A stretch of 64,000 nucleotides of DNA, taken from Unio delphinus. Lineage: Eukaryota > Mollusca > Bivalvia > Unionida > Unionidae. Position numbers and translations under genes: made by a program. The notes beneath the pieces are model-generated. The model made no database searches and had not been told where the DNA came from. It saw only the letters and a list, made by a program, of their open reading frames with translations. The stretch lies in contig JAQISU010000155.1 of NCBI GenBank assembly GCA_029339505.1, positions 22,350,001 to 22,414,000 of the forward strand. The letters run 5' to 3'. Positions 1 to 8,775 of this stretch are shown one piece after another (positions within the stretch are counted from its first letter, which is position 1; every line of letters begins with the position of its first letter).

Positions 1-2301
1 TCTGGCCGAGATCAAATAAGCAGCTAGAAGAATTAAAAGATCAGTTGGAAATTTTGCGACGAAAGAAGAAAATCAACGCAGAATTAAAAAATAGTCGCCA
101 TATAGCTGTTAGGAGACTTGTGAAAGAGTATTATGAGCTTACTAAAACAAGAGCTATCTGGCCAAGAACTAACAAACAGCTAAAAGAGTTAAAAGATCAG
201 TTGATAATTTTACGGCGAAAGAAGAAAATTAATAGGGAAATACTTCAAGGAGGTTATATAATAGATGAAGCATTTTCTGGTTATGATAAATACATCAAAT
301 TCATTCCTAAAGGTAAATACTATAACCACTTTGTTATCGGTGATCTGATTAAAATCATCACTAGTGTTATTCCGATAGTGTTACTTGAACGACCTCTATT
401 GAAAGTAAATGTAACATACAATCTTGATATGTATCTAGCATCCAATCCTGATGTAATAATAACGGTTCCACTACGAGCAGAACCACAGATTATTCTGCAG
501 TCTACTGATCTAGAAGAGATATCAAAAGATTTCTTCGCGGTGATATCAAGACAGTACGAGGTTTTCACATCACAGAAAACTGGATTGGTGTTTAAAAAAA
601 TCAACTTCATTGAACTCTCGATACACGATTTTAAACCAACTACTGGTGCATCCTACAAACCATTGCCTAAAAAAATCCAGACATCAAAATCCTGTATCAA
701 CGTGAAAAATGACGACAATAAGTGTTTGTTGTGGGCGTTATTATCAGCATGCTTTCCAGCACAGGATCATGTAGATCGAGTTAGTAAGTACAAACCATAT
801 CAATGTCGAATCAATATGACTGGAATTGATTATCCAACACCAATCAAACAAATACCGAAAATAGAAAAACAGAACCCAACATTATTTAGTTCTGGTATCA
901 ATGTGTTTTCACTAGATAATCAATTGCGAGTATTTCCATATTTAATATCTCCAGCCAGTAAACACATCACAGATGGTTCTACAATCAATTTATTGTGGTA
1001 TAATGATCACTATGTTTGGATAAAGGACTTAAGCAGATTAATGAGTTCTTCCATGTCGGGTTATGACCATAAATCATATTTTTGCTACAGTTGTCTCTGT
1101 GGTTTTACAACACAGGAAAAACTAATTGAACATAATAAATACTGCTTCGAAGTAAAAGCGGTTGAAACACCAAAAGAACCGGATAACTTCTGCTATTTTA
1201 AGAAGTACGAGAGAACACATAAGCTCCCTTTCATATTTATCGGAGATTTTGAATCTTTTATTACTCCAGTGGCTCCGCGATGTAGTTGTACAGAGATATG
1301 TAAATGTGAGTTTAAAACGTTATCAACACAACAACATGTTCCAGCGAGTTATCGAATGAACACAATATGTACCAATAGCACGTTTTCAAAACTATCACCG
1401 TGTTACCGGATTAACGATTGGTCTGATACTCCACCAGAAGTTCATATGTTAAAATATCTGTTTGAAGAACAACGCAGAATTGAAGCATTATTATCACTAC
1501 ACGATGAGAGATTTACTAAATTAGGTTCTTTTATTAACTCAACTACATGTTTTAAATGCAAGAAGAAGTTTTCAACGGAGAATCCAAGAGTACCATTCTT
1601 CAACGTAGTCTCAGGAAAATATATCGGTGCTGTTCATAAACGCTGTAGATGTTTCCAAGAGTTCTATCCGGTAGTATTTCATAATTTGCGAGGATATGAT
1701 GGTCATTTCATTCTTCGTGCACTAGGACATCCTGAGATATCTAAATACTGTGTAGATAACAACTTGTTCTTGAAGTGTATTCCAAACAACACTGAGAAAT
1801 TGATGTCTATAACAGTTGGAAAGCTTCGATTTATAGATAGCATACAATTTATGAACACTTCATTAGATCAACTAACAAAGAGTTGTACTGATTTTCCAAT
1901 AACAAAGAAATACTTGAAGGATAGAAAACTCCCGGAATCAACATTGAAAAACATCACCGTGAAGGGAATATTTCCATGAGTATTTCAATAGTCCAAACCG
2001 ATTTTCAGAGACATCACTACCAACAATTGATAAATTCTACTCATCGTTGACTGATAGAGATATTTCTGATGAAGAGTATCAACGAGCATTAGCAGCATGG
2101 GATATTTTTAAGTGCAAAAATTTTGGTGACTATCACGACTTGTATTTAACCGTAGACGTGTTGTTGTTATCTGATATTTTTGAACACTTTAGAACAACAT
2201 CGATGAACAATTATGGGTTGGATCCAGCACATTATTATTCAGCACCTGGGTTATCCTGGGATGCTTTATTGAAATCAACTGGAATACGATTAGAGTTATT
2301 A
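1..2301 (+). pseudogene. Truncated, frameshifted inverted copy of the family-B DNA polymerase gene
   Basis: The frame is open from base 3 to the stop at 1979, so the copy runs off the left edge of the window and has no start here. It matches the reverse complement of 8420-6118 almost base for base: in the 644 residues read I saw three amino-acid differences (Ser to Tyr, Asn to Lys, Ala to Thr). Near 1976 two bases (AT) present in the intact copy are missing, which shifts the frame into a stop. The sequence then continues in another frame (part of 2047-2328) and similarity ends at 2301, inside the polymerase domain and before catalytic motifs A, B and C. What remains covers the N-terminal repeat, the zinc-finger region and the exonuclease half. 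It cannot encode a polymerase. It could be a biological inverted duplication or an assembly fold-back. Confidence 0.9.
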
Positions 2302-2937
2302 TTATGTTTGTTCTTAAGTAAATACTAATGATACTTAACAACAACAACAACAACAATAAAAAAGCAGTGATATATTATTGGGTGAGAAAAATATTTTTTA
2401 TATAAATTTTTCAGTCATCTCATTTTTTTAGATATAATTTTGATCACGCTGTATTCAACACTTGTGTTATTGTCGATTAAACAATTCTGATTTACAATCG
2501 TGTGGCTATAATGATGCGTGGTTGTAATAAAGAGACATATTGTTGAAGCTAAATCATATATCATACTTGATAGGATGAAATAACGCTTTCATGATCATCT
2601 ATGATATATCAGATTGATCAAAAAAAAAAACAGCAATGTGGAATCGGCACGTTACATTTTATTATTATATGAAAAGTGTCGTTAAACATCAAAAGGCGTT
2701 AATGGATGGTTCTCTCGATACGATGGTTCAGATTGATTAACGGAAAAGTGGGGAAAGTCACAGTATTATTATTTTTATATAGCAATTATGTGACTTTCCT
2801 CATCATTGAACGAAGGTGTCTCACGACGAAATAACGCTTCTACGATTATTGTTAATGGCCGTACGTGGATATATCATTGATGATACACATTATTATGATA
2901 TCATTTTAATCACTTAATTAAATAACCGCTTTATTAT
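2302..2937. other. AT-rich noncoding spacer with hairpins
   Basis: No convincing gene. It begins where similarity to the polymerase stops, then holds an (ACA)n run (about 2338-2356), an imperfect long hairpin about 2550-2630 whose tip carries GAAATAACGCTTTC (2577-2590), and the left member of a hairpin-bearing inverted repeat (2743-2848). It lies just upstream of the plus-strand gene at 2938 and probably contains its promoter, which is an inference from position. Confidence 0.6.
2743..2848. repeat. Inverted repeat arm A with hairpin
   Basis: The reverse complement of this segment resembles 4190-4298. The best block is about 45 bp around 2803-2848, including GAAATAACGCTTC at 2828-2840. Inside it is an 11-bp perfect stem (2752-2762 with 2789-2799, GGAAAGTCACA and its complement) around an AT-rich loop containing TATATA. 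Arms A and B face each other upstream of two convergent genes, so shared promoter or origin elements are possible. Confidence 0.7.
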
Positions 2938-3267
2938 ATGTCTCAGTTTGAGGCTGCACTTAGTGATTATCGCAATCGCTATCCACAATTAATGGTTTAT
3001 GATAAAATATCAGGCACCGGTCGAAGAATTATAACAGAAAAGGGTCCTGATGGTGTCACTCATAAATGTGCAATCCATAAGAATAGAAACTCAGAGGCGC
3101 GTTTTCGTCTCAGTGAAAAATATCATCAGAGTCGGTCGAAAGACTATCGGTTACTCGCTGATATTCTAGCGAGTACCAGAAATAAATACAGCGTTGAAAT
3201 CATCGATAGTGACAAAGTCACCAACAAAATCATTGGTGGTGGGATTTCATTTACGCGTGTCAACTGA
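2938..3267 (+). CDS. Small basic protein of the PolB element, 109 aa
   Basis: I do not recognise the family. The ATG at 2938 is the first in frame and follows about 90 bp of AT-rich sequence. The protein is hydrophilic and rich in Arg/Lys, without a signal peptide or membrane segment. Residues about 20-65 contain a pattern (Y-x-KI-x2-TG..., then ARFRLSEK) that is also seen in the 71-aa product at 4478-4693 (SKIPQTG..., ARFRLQEK), so the two are probably paralogues. The tail is encoded over a perfect 13-bp hairpin (GTGAC-AAA-GTCAC, 3209-3221), a motif recurring around this element. The gene converges on the HTH/coiled-coil gene with only 12 bp between stops. A nucleic-acid-binding accessory role is possible but unproven. 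Confidence 0.6.
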   Translation: MSQFEAALSDYRNRYPQLMVYDKISGTGRRIITEKGPDGVTHKCAIHKNRNSEARFRLSEKYHQSRSKDYRLLADILASTRNKYSVEIIDSDKVTNKIIGGGISFTRVN

Positions 3268-3279
3268 GATTAGTCATCA

Positions 3280-4086
3280 TCAATGGCTTTCATCATCGAG
3301 TGCTTCATCAATGGCTCCATCATTGAGTACTTCTTCAATTTCTTTTATCGACTTACGGTCTTCTTCGGGTAGGAATAACATCCATGTGTTATCTTCACGT
3401 TGTTTTCGTTTTCGTTTATGTTTTTTCCCTTTTCGTTGTGATTGTTCATCCTTTTGATTCAAAAGTTGATTGTGTTTACTAGCGAGCTCTGCGTATTTAA
3501 TTCTAATTAACTCTAACTCACGTTGTACATCATTGAGCTCAGTCATAAGTTTACTGCGATCTCGAACTGCATCGCTACGGTGTTGTTGTGTGGTATTTAA
3601 TTGATATTGTAAATCATTTAACGAATCATTGATTGATTGTTGTTGTTGTTGTTGTTGTTGTCGTTGTTGTCGCAGCGCTGTTATCTTTCCTTGCAGTAAT
3701 TTATTCTGATTGGTTAGGTTGGTCACTTGAGACTGTAATTGACATATCATTTCTTTATCAATGATTCTGTCAGTGGTTCTGTCAGTGACTCTGTCACTGG
3801 TGACTCTGTCAGTAATGGTAGAACCATTTATGGTAGAACCATTAGCAACATACACTTTTTCATTCAACATTTGATTTATTTCGTTTTCAACTTCAACATC
3901 AATAAGTCGCTCAATAGGTACATCATTAGTATCATTTCCGATTCCGATTTCATCAGATTTCCAAATTCGATAAATTCTCTGATAACTGATTTTATATTTA
4001 TCAGCGATTTCTGCTATTCCAACACGGTTTCTCAATTGTTTAATCGCATTTATATCATCGCGGGTTAGTAATCTACGATGAGGCAT
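3280..4086 (-). CDS. HTH plus coiled-coil protein of the PolB element, 268 aa
   Basis: The ATG at 4084-4086 starts a protein with three visible parts. Residues about 8-42 read as a helix-turn-helix of the transposase/resolvase or sigma-region-4 style (basic start, then G-x-AEIADKY, then ISYQRIYRIW). Residues about 113-210 are a long coiled coil rich in Gln, Leu and Asn with an eight-Gln run near 143-150, encoded by the (TTG)n tract near 3640-3660. Residues about 217-231 form a strongly basic cluster (RKGKKHKRKRKQR) that would serve as a nuclear localisation signal, followed by an acidic tail. Residues about 81-110 are a low-complexity stretch (NGST, TDRVT repeats) encoded over microhairpins at 3783-3842. 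The layout suggests a DNA-binding oligomeric regulator or replication accessory of the element. No nuclease or integrase motif is visible. Confidence 0.7.
   Translation of the reverse strand: MPHRRLLTRDDINAIKQLRNRVGIAEIADKYKISYQRIYRIWKSDEIGIGNDTNDVPIERLIDVEVENEINQMLNEKVYVANGSTINGSTITDRVTSDRVTDRTTDRIIDKEMICQLQSQVTNLTNQNKLLQGKITALRQQRQQQQQQQQSINDSLNDLQYQLNTTQQHRSDAVRDRSKLMTELNDVQRELELIRIKYAELASKHNQLLNQKDEQSQRKGKKHKRKRKQREDNTWMLFLPEEDRKSIKEIEEVLNDGAIDEALDDESH
3783..3842. repeat. Microhairpin cluster inside the HTH/coiled-coil gene
   Basis: Three perfect short inverted repeats with 3-base loops: CAGTGAC-TCT-GTCACTG (3783-3799), AATGGT-AGA-ACCATT (3814-3828) and ATGGT-AGA-ACCAT (3830-3842). They encode the low-complexity NGST/TDRV stretch of the minus-strand protein. 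Confidence 0.85.
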
Positions 4087-4104
4087 TATAGAATTAAAAG
4101 ATAT

Positions 4105-4170
4105 TTTTTTTTAACAATAATAATAACAATAACAATAACAACAATAACAACAATAACAACAATAACACCA
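4105..4170. repeat. (AAC/AAT)n simple repeat
   Basis: Low-complexity run of ACA, ATA and AAC triplets directly upstream of the HTH/coiled-coil gene. A shorter similar run occurs near 2338-2356. Confidence 0.9.
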
Positions 4171-4189
4171 GATGGATTTCAATCTCTGC

Positions 4190-4298
4190 CGTAGAAGCGT
4201 TATTTCGTCGTGAGACAGCTTCGTTCAATGATGAGGGAACTATCAGAGTTACTAATAAAATTGTATATAAAAAATAATACTGATAGTTCCCTCACTCT
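4190..4298. repeat. Inverted repeat arm B with a 14-bp perfect hairpin
   Basis: Inverted counterpart of 2743-2848. It carries the GAAATAACGCTT motif in reverse (4194-4206) and a perfect 14-bp stem (4233-4246 with 4280-4293, GAGGGAACTATCAG and its complement) around a loop containing GTATATAAAA. The stem sequences differ between arms A and B although the stem is kept in both, which points to a conserved structure rather than simple copying. It lies upstream of the minus-strand HTH gene. Confidence 0.75.
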
Positions 4299-4309
4299 CA
4301 ATCAGAATC

Positions 4310-4455
4310 ATCATATCAGGAAAACCAAAAGAAATCAATGAAGTACTCAATGACAAAGTCATCGATGATAAAATTGATGGTAGAACCATTGATGATGACA
4401 AAGTCATCGATGATAAAATCGATGGTAGAACCATTGATGGTAGAGTCAATTGATG
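4310..4455 (+). pseudogene. Relic C-terminus related to the HTH/coiled-coil protein
   Basis: The plus strand encodes KEINEVLND and then alternating Asp/Ile/Lys units to a stop near 4453. The first part matches the C-terminal KEIEEVLND of the minus-strand protein at 3280-4086. No start or HTH precedes it, so it reads as the remnant of an inverted paralogue. The tail consists of a 45-bp unit repeated twice (15 codons each). Confidence 0.5.
4345..4436. repeat. 45-bp tandem repeat built of microhairpins
   Basis: Two copies of a 45-bp unit, each containing ATGAC-AAA-GTCAT (4350-4362, 4395-4407) and ATGGT-AGA-ACCAT (4377-4389, 4422-4434), separated by an imperfect CGAT palindrome. Confidence 0.85.
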
Positions 4456-4477
4456 ATGACTAATCGTTTTATATCGT

Positions 4478-4693
4478 CTATGTTGTTTTATTTAGTTTTT
4501 CTTGAAGACGAAATCTTGCTGTTTTATTTCTATCTGATATCATTCTCATAACTATTTTACTTCCCGTTTGTGGTATTTTACTATAGAATCTAAATTTATC
4601 ATCACACTGTTTGACTCTAATAGTATTTGTGGATGGAATACTATCCATAATTGCTTTTACACGATCAGGTGAGTCGATGTTGTAGTACGCCAT
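4478..4693 (-). CDS. Small protein of the PolB element, 71 aa
   Basis: The ATG at 4691-4693 opens a hydrophilic 71-residue frame lying 17 bp downstream of the polymerase stop on the same strand, so it could be co-transcribed with the polymerase. The second half (SKIPQTGSKIV..., then TARFRLQEKL) resembles the centre of the 109-aa protein at 2938-3267, supporting a real paralogous pair rather than a chance frame. The family is unknown to me. There is no membrane segment or cysteine motif. Confidence 0.55.
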   Translation of the reverse strand: MAYYNIDSPDRVKAIMDSIPSTNTIRVKQCDDKFRFYSKIPQTGSKIVMRMISDRNKTARFRLQEKLNKTT

Positions 4694-4710
4694 ATAATAA
4701 GTACTTCTTT

Positions 4711-7700
4711 TTAAATATTATAAGTGAGATAGTGTCCTATTGCAAGAGTATTCACTCCATCGATGCAGTATCGTTTATCATCATAATTGCATAAACCAAC
4801 TTTTGTAAGTCTATCAGTAAAAATAACATGATAGTGAGATCTAAATCCATGTGTGGTTACTGTTGGTAGAGCAACTCCTGGAGATCTTTTTAATGCTGCT
4901 AAATAATCATCGAATTTCAATTTATTCTTCACATAATTGTTATTAATTCCTTTTGCTTTTTGTGTTGATTTATTTGTATCAGTAAGAATCGCATACATCT
5001 TCGAACGAAGACCAACATACTCTTTTATTGGTTTAAATGTGAATTCATCTTTCATCTTTCCAATCACTTTTTTATTAGTAGCATCGTGGTAGTGTCCTAA
5101 TGGTCCTTTAACATCTATATCTGATAAATCAAATAATTCTCGATGTTCATAAATGTGTTTATAAAGATCATTATTACAATCACTACCAGGGATTTCATAT
5201 GCTAGCGAATCAGTGTCAGTGAATAACAATCTACAATTAGGCCATACCGTTTTAGCAAACCCATAGTGAAATTGATACATCATGTGTTTAGATATTTCTA
5301 ACACTGCAGCTCCAACATAGACAGGCTTATCCAAGAATAACCGAGTTTGTTTTTTTGTGATTAACGATAACAAATCAGTTATTTTTTTGCTACTCACAAA
5401 AGTGTTTCCACGTGTTATTTTATCTCGACGGTCTTTATTGTTGACGATTTCAATATTAACTCGTTTTCTTATGTTCTCCATGGTTTTCCCAAAAACAGAA
5501 TTATTCATCAGCTTAAAGAAATCTTTTTCAAAATCTGTAACAGCCTCTGCTCTTCTTGTAGTATTTCCATCGATATATGGTTTCATCCAATTGGAATGAT
5601 TAAATTGTAACACTTTATGAACTTTTCTAAGAACCAGTCCAGCATCTATTGCTTGTTTGAGTATATCAATATGACAGACATAATTGTGTTTATTAAATAA
5701 GTTCGGTACTAATTTTGCTAATGGAGTATATTTCGTTGTTCGTAGTGATAATTGTTCTGGGGATAACATATCATCGGTGATGACCATTTTTTCAGCAAGA
5801 AAGGGATAATCATTGTGTTTATCATGAAGATGTTCTGGATAGTCTATATCACACTCAACGAAATAACCAACTTTTTCATTATTGCTTTTAACATCAAATT
5901 CTTCTACGGGAATCCATTTGAAACCTCCATATGGCATTAACTTTGACATAGCTCCTCCATAGAGATTATTCATATCAAAATCGATAATGAAATTATCATC
6001 ATTATTTGGATTATACTCTGAGAGATACTTGTTGTTGGCAGACGAGTGTTTTTTAGTAATCATAGTGATTCCACCACGAATTGCTTTCTCGATGAAGAGA
6101 TACATATCAACATCTGTTAATAACTCTAATCGTATTCCAGTTGATTTCAATAAAGCATCCCAGGATAACCCAGGTGCTGAATAATAATGTGCTGGATCCA
6201 ACCCATAATTGTTCATCGATGTTGTTCTAAAGTGTTCAAAAATATCAGATAACAACAACACGTCTACGGTTAAATACAAGTCGTGATAGTCACCAAAATT
6301 TTTGCACTTAAAAATATCCCATGCTGCTAATGCTCGTTGATACTCTTCATCAGAAATATCTCTATCAGTCAACGATGAGTAGAATTTATCAATTGTTGGT
6401 AGTGATGTCTCTGAAAATCGGTTTGGACTATTGAAATACTCATATGGAAATATTCCCTTCACGGTGATGTTTTTCAATGTTGATTCCGGGAGTTTTCTAT
6501 CCTTCAAGTATTTCTTTGTTATTGGAAAATCAGTACAACTCTTTGTTAGTTGATCTAATGAAGTGTTCATAAATTGTATGCTATCTATAAATCGAAGCTT
6601 TCCAACTGTTATAGACATCAATTTCTCAGTGTTGTTTGGAATACACTTCAAGAACAAGTTGTTATCTACACAGTATTTAGATATCTCAGGATGTCCTAGT
6701 GCACGAAGAATGAAATGACCATCATATCCTCGCAAATTATGAAATACTACCGGATAGAACTCTTGGAAACATCTACAGCGTTTATGAACAGCACCGATAT
6801 ATTTTCCTGAAACTACGTTGAAGAATGGTACTCTTGGATTCTCCGTTGAAAACTTCTTCTTGCATTTAAAACATGTAGTTGAGTTAATAAAAGAACCTAA
6901 TTTAGTAAATCTCTCATCGTGTAGTGATAATAATGCTTCAATTCTGCGTTGTTCTTCAAACAGATATTTTAACATATGAACTTCTGGTGGAGTATCAGAC
7001 CAATCGTTAATCCGATAACACGGTGATAGTTTTGAAAACGTGCTATTGGTACATATTGCGTTCATTCGATAACTCGCTGGAACATGTTGTTGTGTTGATA
7101 ACGTTTTAAACTCACATTTGCATATCTCTGTACAACTACATCGCGGAGCCACTGGAGTAATAAAAGACTCAAAATCTCCGATAAATATGAAAGGGAGCTT
7201 ATGTGTTCTCTCATACTTCTTAAAATAGCAGAAGTTATCCGGTTCTTTTGGTGTTTCAACCGCTTTTACTTCGAAGCAGTATTTATTATGTTCAATTAGT
7301 TTTTCCTGTGTTGTAAAACCACAGAGACAACTGTAGCAAAAATATGATTTATGGTCATAACCCGACATGGAAGAACTCATTAATCTGCTTAAGTCATTTA
7401 TCCAAACATAGTGATCATTATACCACAATAAATTGATTGTAGAACCATCTGTGATGTGTTTACTGGCTGGAGATATTAAATATGGAAATACTCGCAATTG
7501 ATTATCTAGTGAAAACACATTGATACCAGAACTAAATAATGTTGGGTTCTGTTTTTCTATTTTCGGTATTTGTTTGATTGGTGTTGGATAATCAATTCCA
7601 GTCATATTGATTCGACATTGATATGGTTTGTACTTACTAACTCGATCTACATGATCCTGTGCTGGAAAGCATGCTGATAATAACGCCCACAACAAACACT

Positions 7701-8706
7701 TATTGTCGTCATTTTTCACGTTGATACAGGATTTCGATGTCTGGATTTTTTTAGGCAATGGTTTGTAGGATGCACCAGTAGTTGGTTTAAAATCGTGTAT
7801 CGAGAGTTCAATGAAGTTGATTTTTTTAAACACCAATCCAGTTTTCTGTGATGTGAAAACCTCGTACTGTCTTGATATCACCGCGAAGAAATCTTTTGAT
7901 ATCTCTTCTAGATCAGTAGACTGCAGAATAATCTGTGGTTCTGCTCGTAGTGGAACCGTTATTATTACATCAGGATTGGATGCTAGATACATATCAAGAT
8001 TGTATGTTACATTTACTTTCAATAGAGGTCGTTCAAGTAACACTATCGGAATAACACTAGTGATGATTTTAATCAGATCACCGATAACAAAGTGGTTATA
8101 ATACTTCCCTTTAGGAATGAACTTGATATATTTATCAGAACCAGAAAATGCTTCATCAATTATATAACCTCCTTGAAGTATTTCCCTATTGATTTTCTTC
8201 TTTCGTCGTAAAATTATCAACTGATCTTTTAACTCTTTTAGTTGTTTGTTAGTTCTTGGCCAGATAGCTCTTGTTTTAGTAAGCTCATAATACTCTTTCA
8301 CAAGTCTCCTAACAGCTATATGGCGACTATTTTTTAATTCTGCGTTGATTTTCTTCTTTCGTCGCAAAATTTCCAACTGATCTTTTAATTCTTCTAGCTG
8401 CTTATTTGATCTCGGCCAGACAGCTTTTGTTTTAGTAAGCTCATAATACTCATCAACAAGTTCTCTCACAACTAAATGACGACGATTTTTTAATTCTTCG
8501 TTGATTTTCTTCTTTCGTCGTAAAATTGCTAACTGATCTTTTAATTCTTCTAGTTGCTTATTAGATCTCGGCCAGACAGCTTTTGTTTTAGTTAGATTGT
8601 AGTATTCATCAACAAGTTCCCTCGCAACTATATGGCGAGGCTGTTTGGGGATTGGATCATTTTTGAGGTCCATTTTTGATAACAACATTTCTATATATTT
8701 TACCAT
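4711..8706 (-). CDS. PolB: Protein-primed-type family-B DNA polymerase, 1,331 aa, intact
   Basis: DNA-dependent DNA polymerase of the DNA_pol_B_2 type found in Polintons, adintoviruses and related elements. The start is the ATG at 8704-8706; the frame is unbroken. In order: three 52-residue repeats (about 24-175); an extended N-terminal region with CLLWALLSAC (337-346) and a His in YNDHYVWI (about 432); a C2H2-like finger (Cys457, Cys460, His473, Cys477); exonuclease motif I DFE (511-513); a Cys-rich insert (about 523-531); zinc-knuckle/HNH-like pairs (Cys612, Cys615, then HKRCRC 641-646); exonuclease II FHNLRGYDGH (655-664); exonuclease III near 808-821; polymerase motif A DFDMNNLYG (909-917); motif B KLMNNSVFGKT (1065-1075); motif C TDTDS (1163-1167); and KAKG near 1250. 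All catalytic motifs look complete, so the enzyme may be active. Most of its first two-thirds is duplicated inverted at 1-2301. Confidence 0.95.
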   Translation of the reverse strand: MVKYIEMLLSKMDLKNDPIPKQPRHIVARELVDEYYNLTKTKAVWPRSNKQLEELKDQLAILRRKKKINEELKNRRHLVVRELVDEYYELTKTKAVWPRSNKQLEELKDQLEILRRKKKINAELKNSRHIAVRRLVKEYYELTKTRAIWPRTNKQLKELKDQLIILRRKKKINREILQGGYIIDEAFSGSDKYIKFIPKGKYYNHFVIGDLIKIITSVIPIVLLERPLLKVNVTYNLDMYLASNPDVIITVPLRAEPQIILQSTDLEEISKDFFAVISRQYEVFTSQKTGLVFKKINFIELSIHDFKPTTGASYKPLPKKIQTSKSCINVKNDDNKCLLWALLSACFPAQDHVDRVSKYKPYQCRINMTGIDYPTPIKQIPKIEKQNPTLFSSGINVFSLDNQLRVFPYLISPASKHITDGSTINLLWYNDHYVWINDLSRLMSSSMSGYDHKSYFCYSCLCGFTTQEKLIEHNKYCFEVKAVETPKEPDNFCYFKKYERTHKLPFIFIGDFESFITPVAPRCSCTEICKCEFKTLSTQQHVPASYRMNAICTNSTFSKLSPCYRINDWSDTPPEVHMLKYLFEEQRRIEALLSLHDERFTKLGSFINSTTCFKCKKKFSTENPRVPFFNVVSGKYIGAVHKRCRCFQEFYPVVFHNLRGYDGHFILRALGHPEISKYCVDNNLFLKCIPNNTEKLMSITVGKLRFIDSIQFMNTSLDQLTKSCTDFPITKKYLKDRKLPESTLKNITVKGIFPYEYFNSPNRFSETSLPTIDKFYSSLTDRDISDEEYQRALAAWDIFKCKNFGDYHDLYLTVDVLLLSDIFEHFRTTSMNNYGLDPAHYYSAPGLSWDALLKSTGIRLELLTDVDMYLFIEKAIRGGITMITKKHSSANNKYLSEYNPNNDDNFIIDFDMNNLYGGAMSKLMPYGGFKWIPVEEFDVKSNNEKVGYFVECDIDYPEHLHDKHNDYPFLAEKMVITDDMLSPEQLSLRTTKYTPLAKLVPNLFNKHNYVCHIDILKQAIDAGLVLRKVHKVLQFNHSNWMKPYIDGNTTRRAEAVTDFEKDFFKLMNNSVFGKTMENIRKRVNIEIVNNKDRRDKITRGNTFVSSKKITDLLSLITKKQTRLFLDKPVYVGAAVLEISKHMMYQFHYGFAKTVWPNCRLLFTDTDSLAYEIPGSDCNNDLYKHIYEHRELFDLSDIDVKGPLGHYHDATNKKVIGKMKDEFTFKPIKEYVGLRSKMYAILTDTNKSTQKAKGINNNYVKNKLKFDDYLAALKRSPGVALPTVTTHGFRSHYHVIFTDRLTKVGLCNYDDKRYCIDGVNTLAIGHYLTYNI
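6118..8420 (-). repeat. Right arm of the 2.3-kb inverted repeat
   Basis: Inverted partner of 1-2301, with coordinates summing to 8421 before and 8419 after the 2-bp deletion in the left arm. The arms are separated by 3.8 kb. The left arm continues outside the window, so the true length of the palindrome is unknown. Confidence 0.92.
8182..8637 (-). repeat. 156-bp repeat, three copies, within the PolB gene
   Basis: Encodes three successive 52-residue modules (residues about 24-75, 76-127 and 128-175). Each contains RH-x2-VR-x-LV-x-EYY-x-LTKT, then WPR(S/T)NKQL and ILRRKKKIN. They are predicted to be helical and very basic, suiting DNA, primer-protein or histone binding. The two upstream modules are the most alike, which implies recent internal expansion. 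Confidence 0.9.
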
Positions 8707-8775
8707 ATCTCTAATTCATATTTTATTATATTTTTGAACTTAAATTAACTATATTGTTAAAAGTGAATTAAAGAT
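8707..8775. promoter_or_regulatory. Divergent intergenic promoter region
   Basis: Only 69 bp of AT-rich DNA separates the start of the polymerase (minus) from the start of the cysteine-rich protein (plus). TATTTTATTATATTT and, just inside the plus frame, TATATATAAG (about 8788-8797) could act as TATA elements. If the latter is used, the cysteine-rich protein may start downstream of 8776, for example at the ATG at 8797. Confidence 0.4.

Noticed and set aside
320..610. 96-codon frame antisense to PolB, found again at 7811-8101
   Set aside because: Its occurrence twice only reflects the inverted repeat; it is a shadow of the polymerase.
4252..4449. 65-codon minus-strand frame with LPSIL/SSMTL repeats
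   Set aside because: Antisense of the 45-bp microhairpin repeat; the plus-strand reading is related to the HTH/coiled-coil gene.
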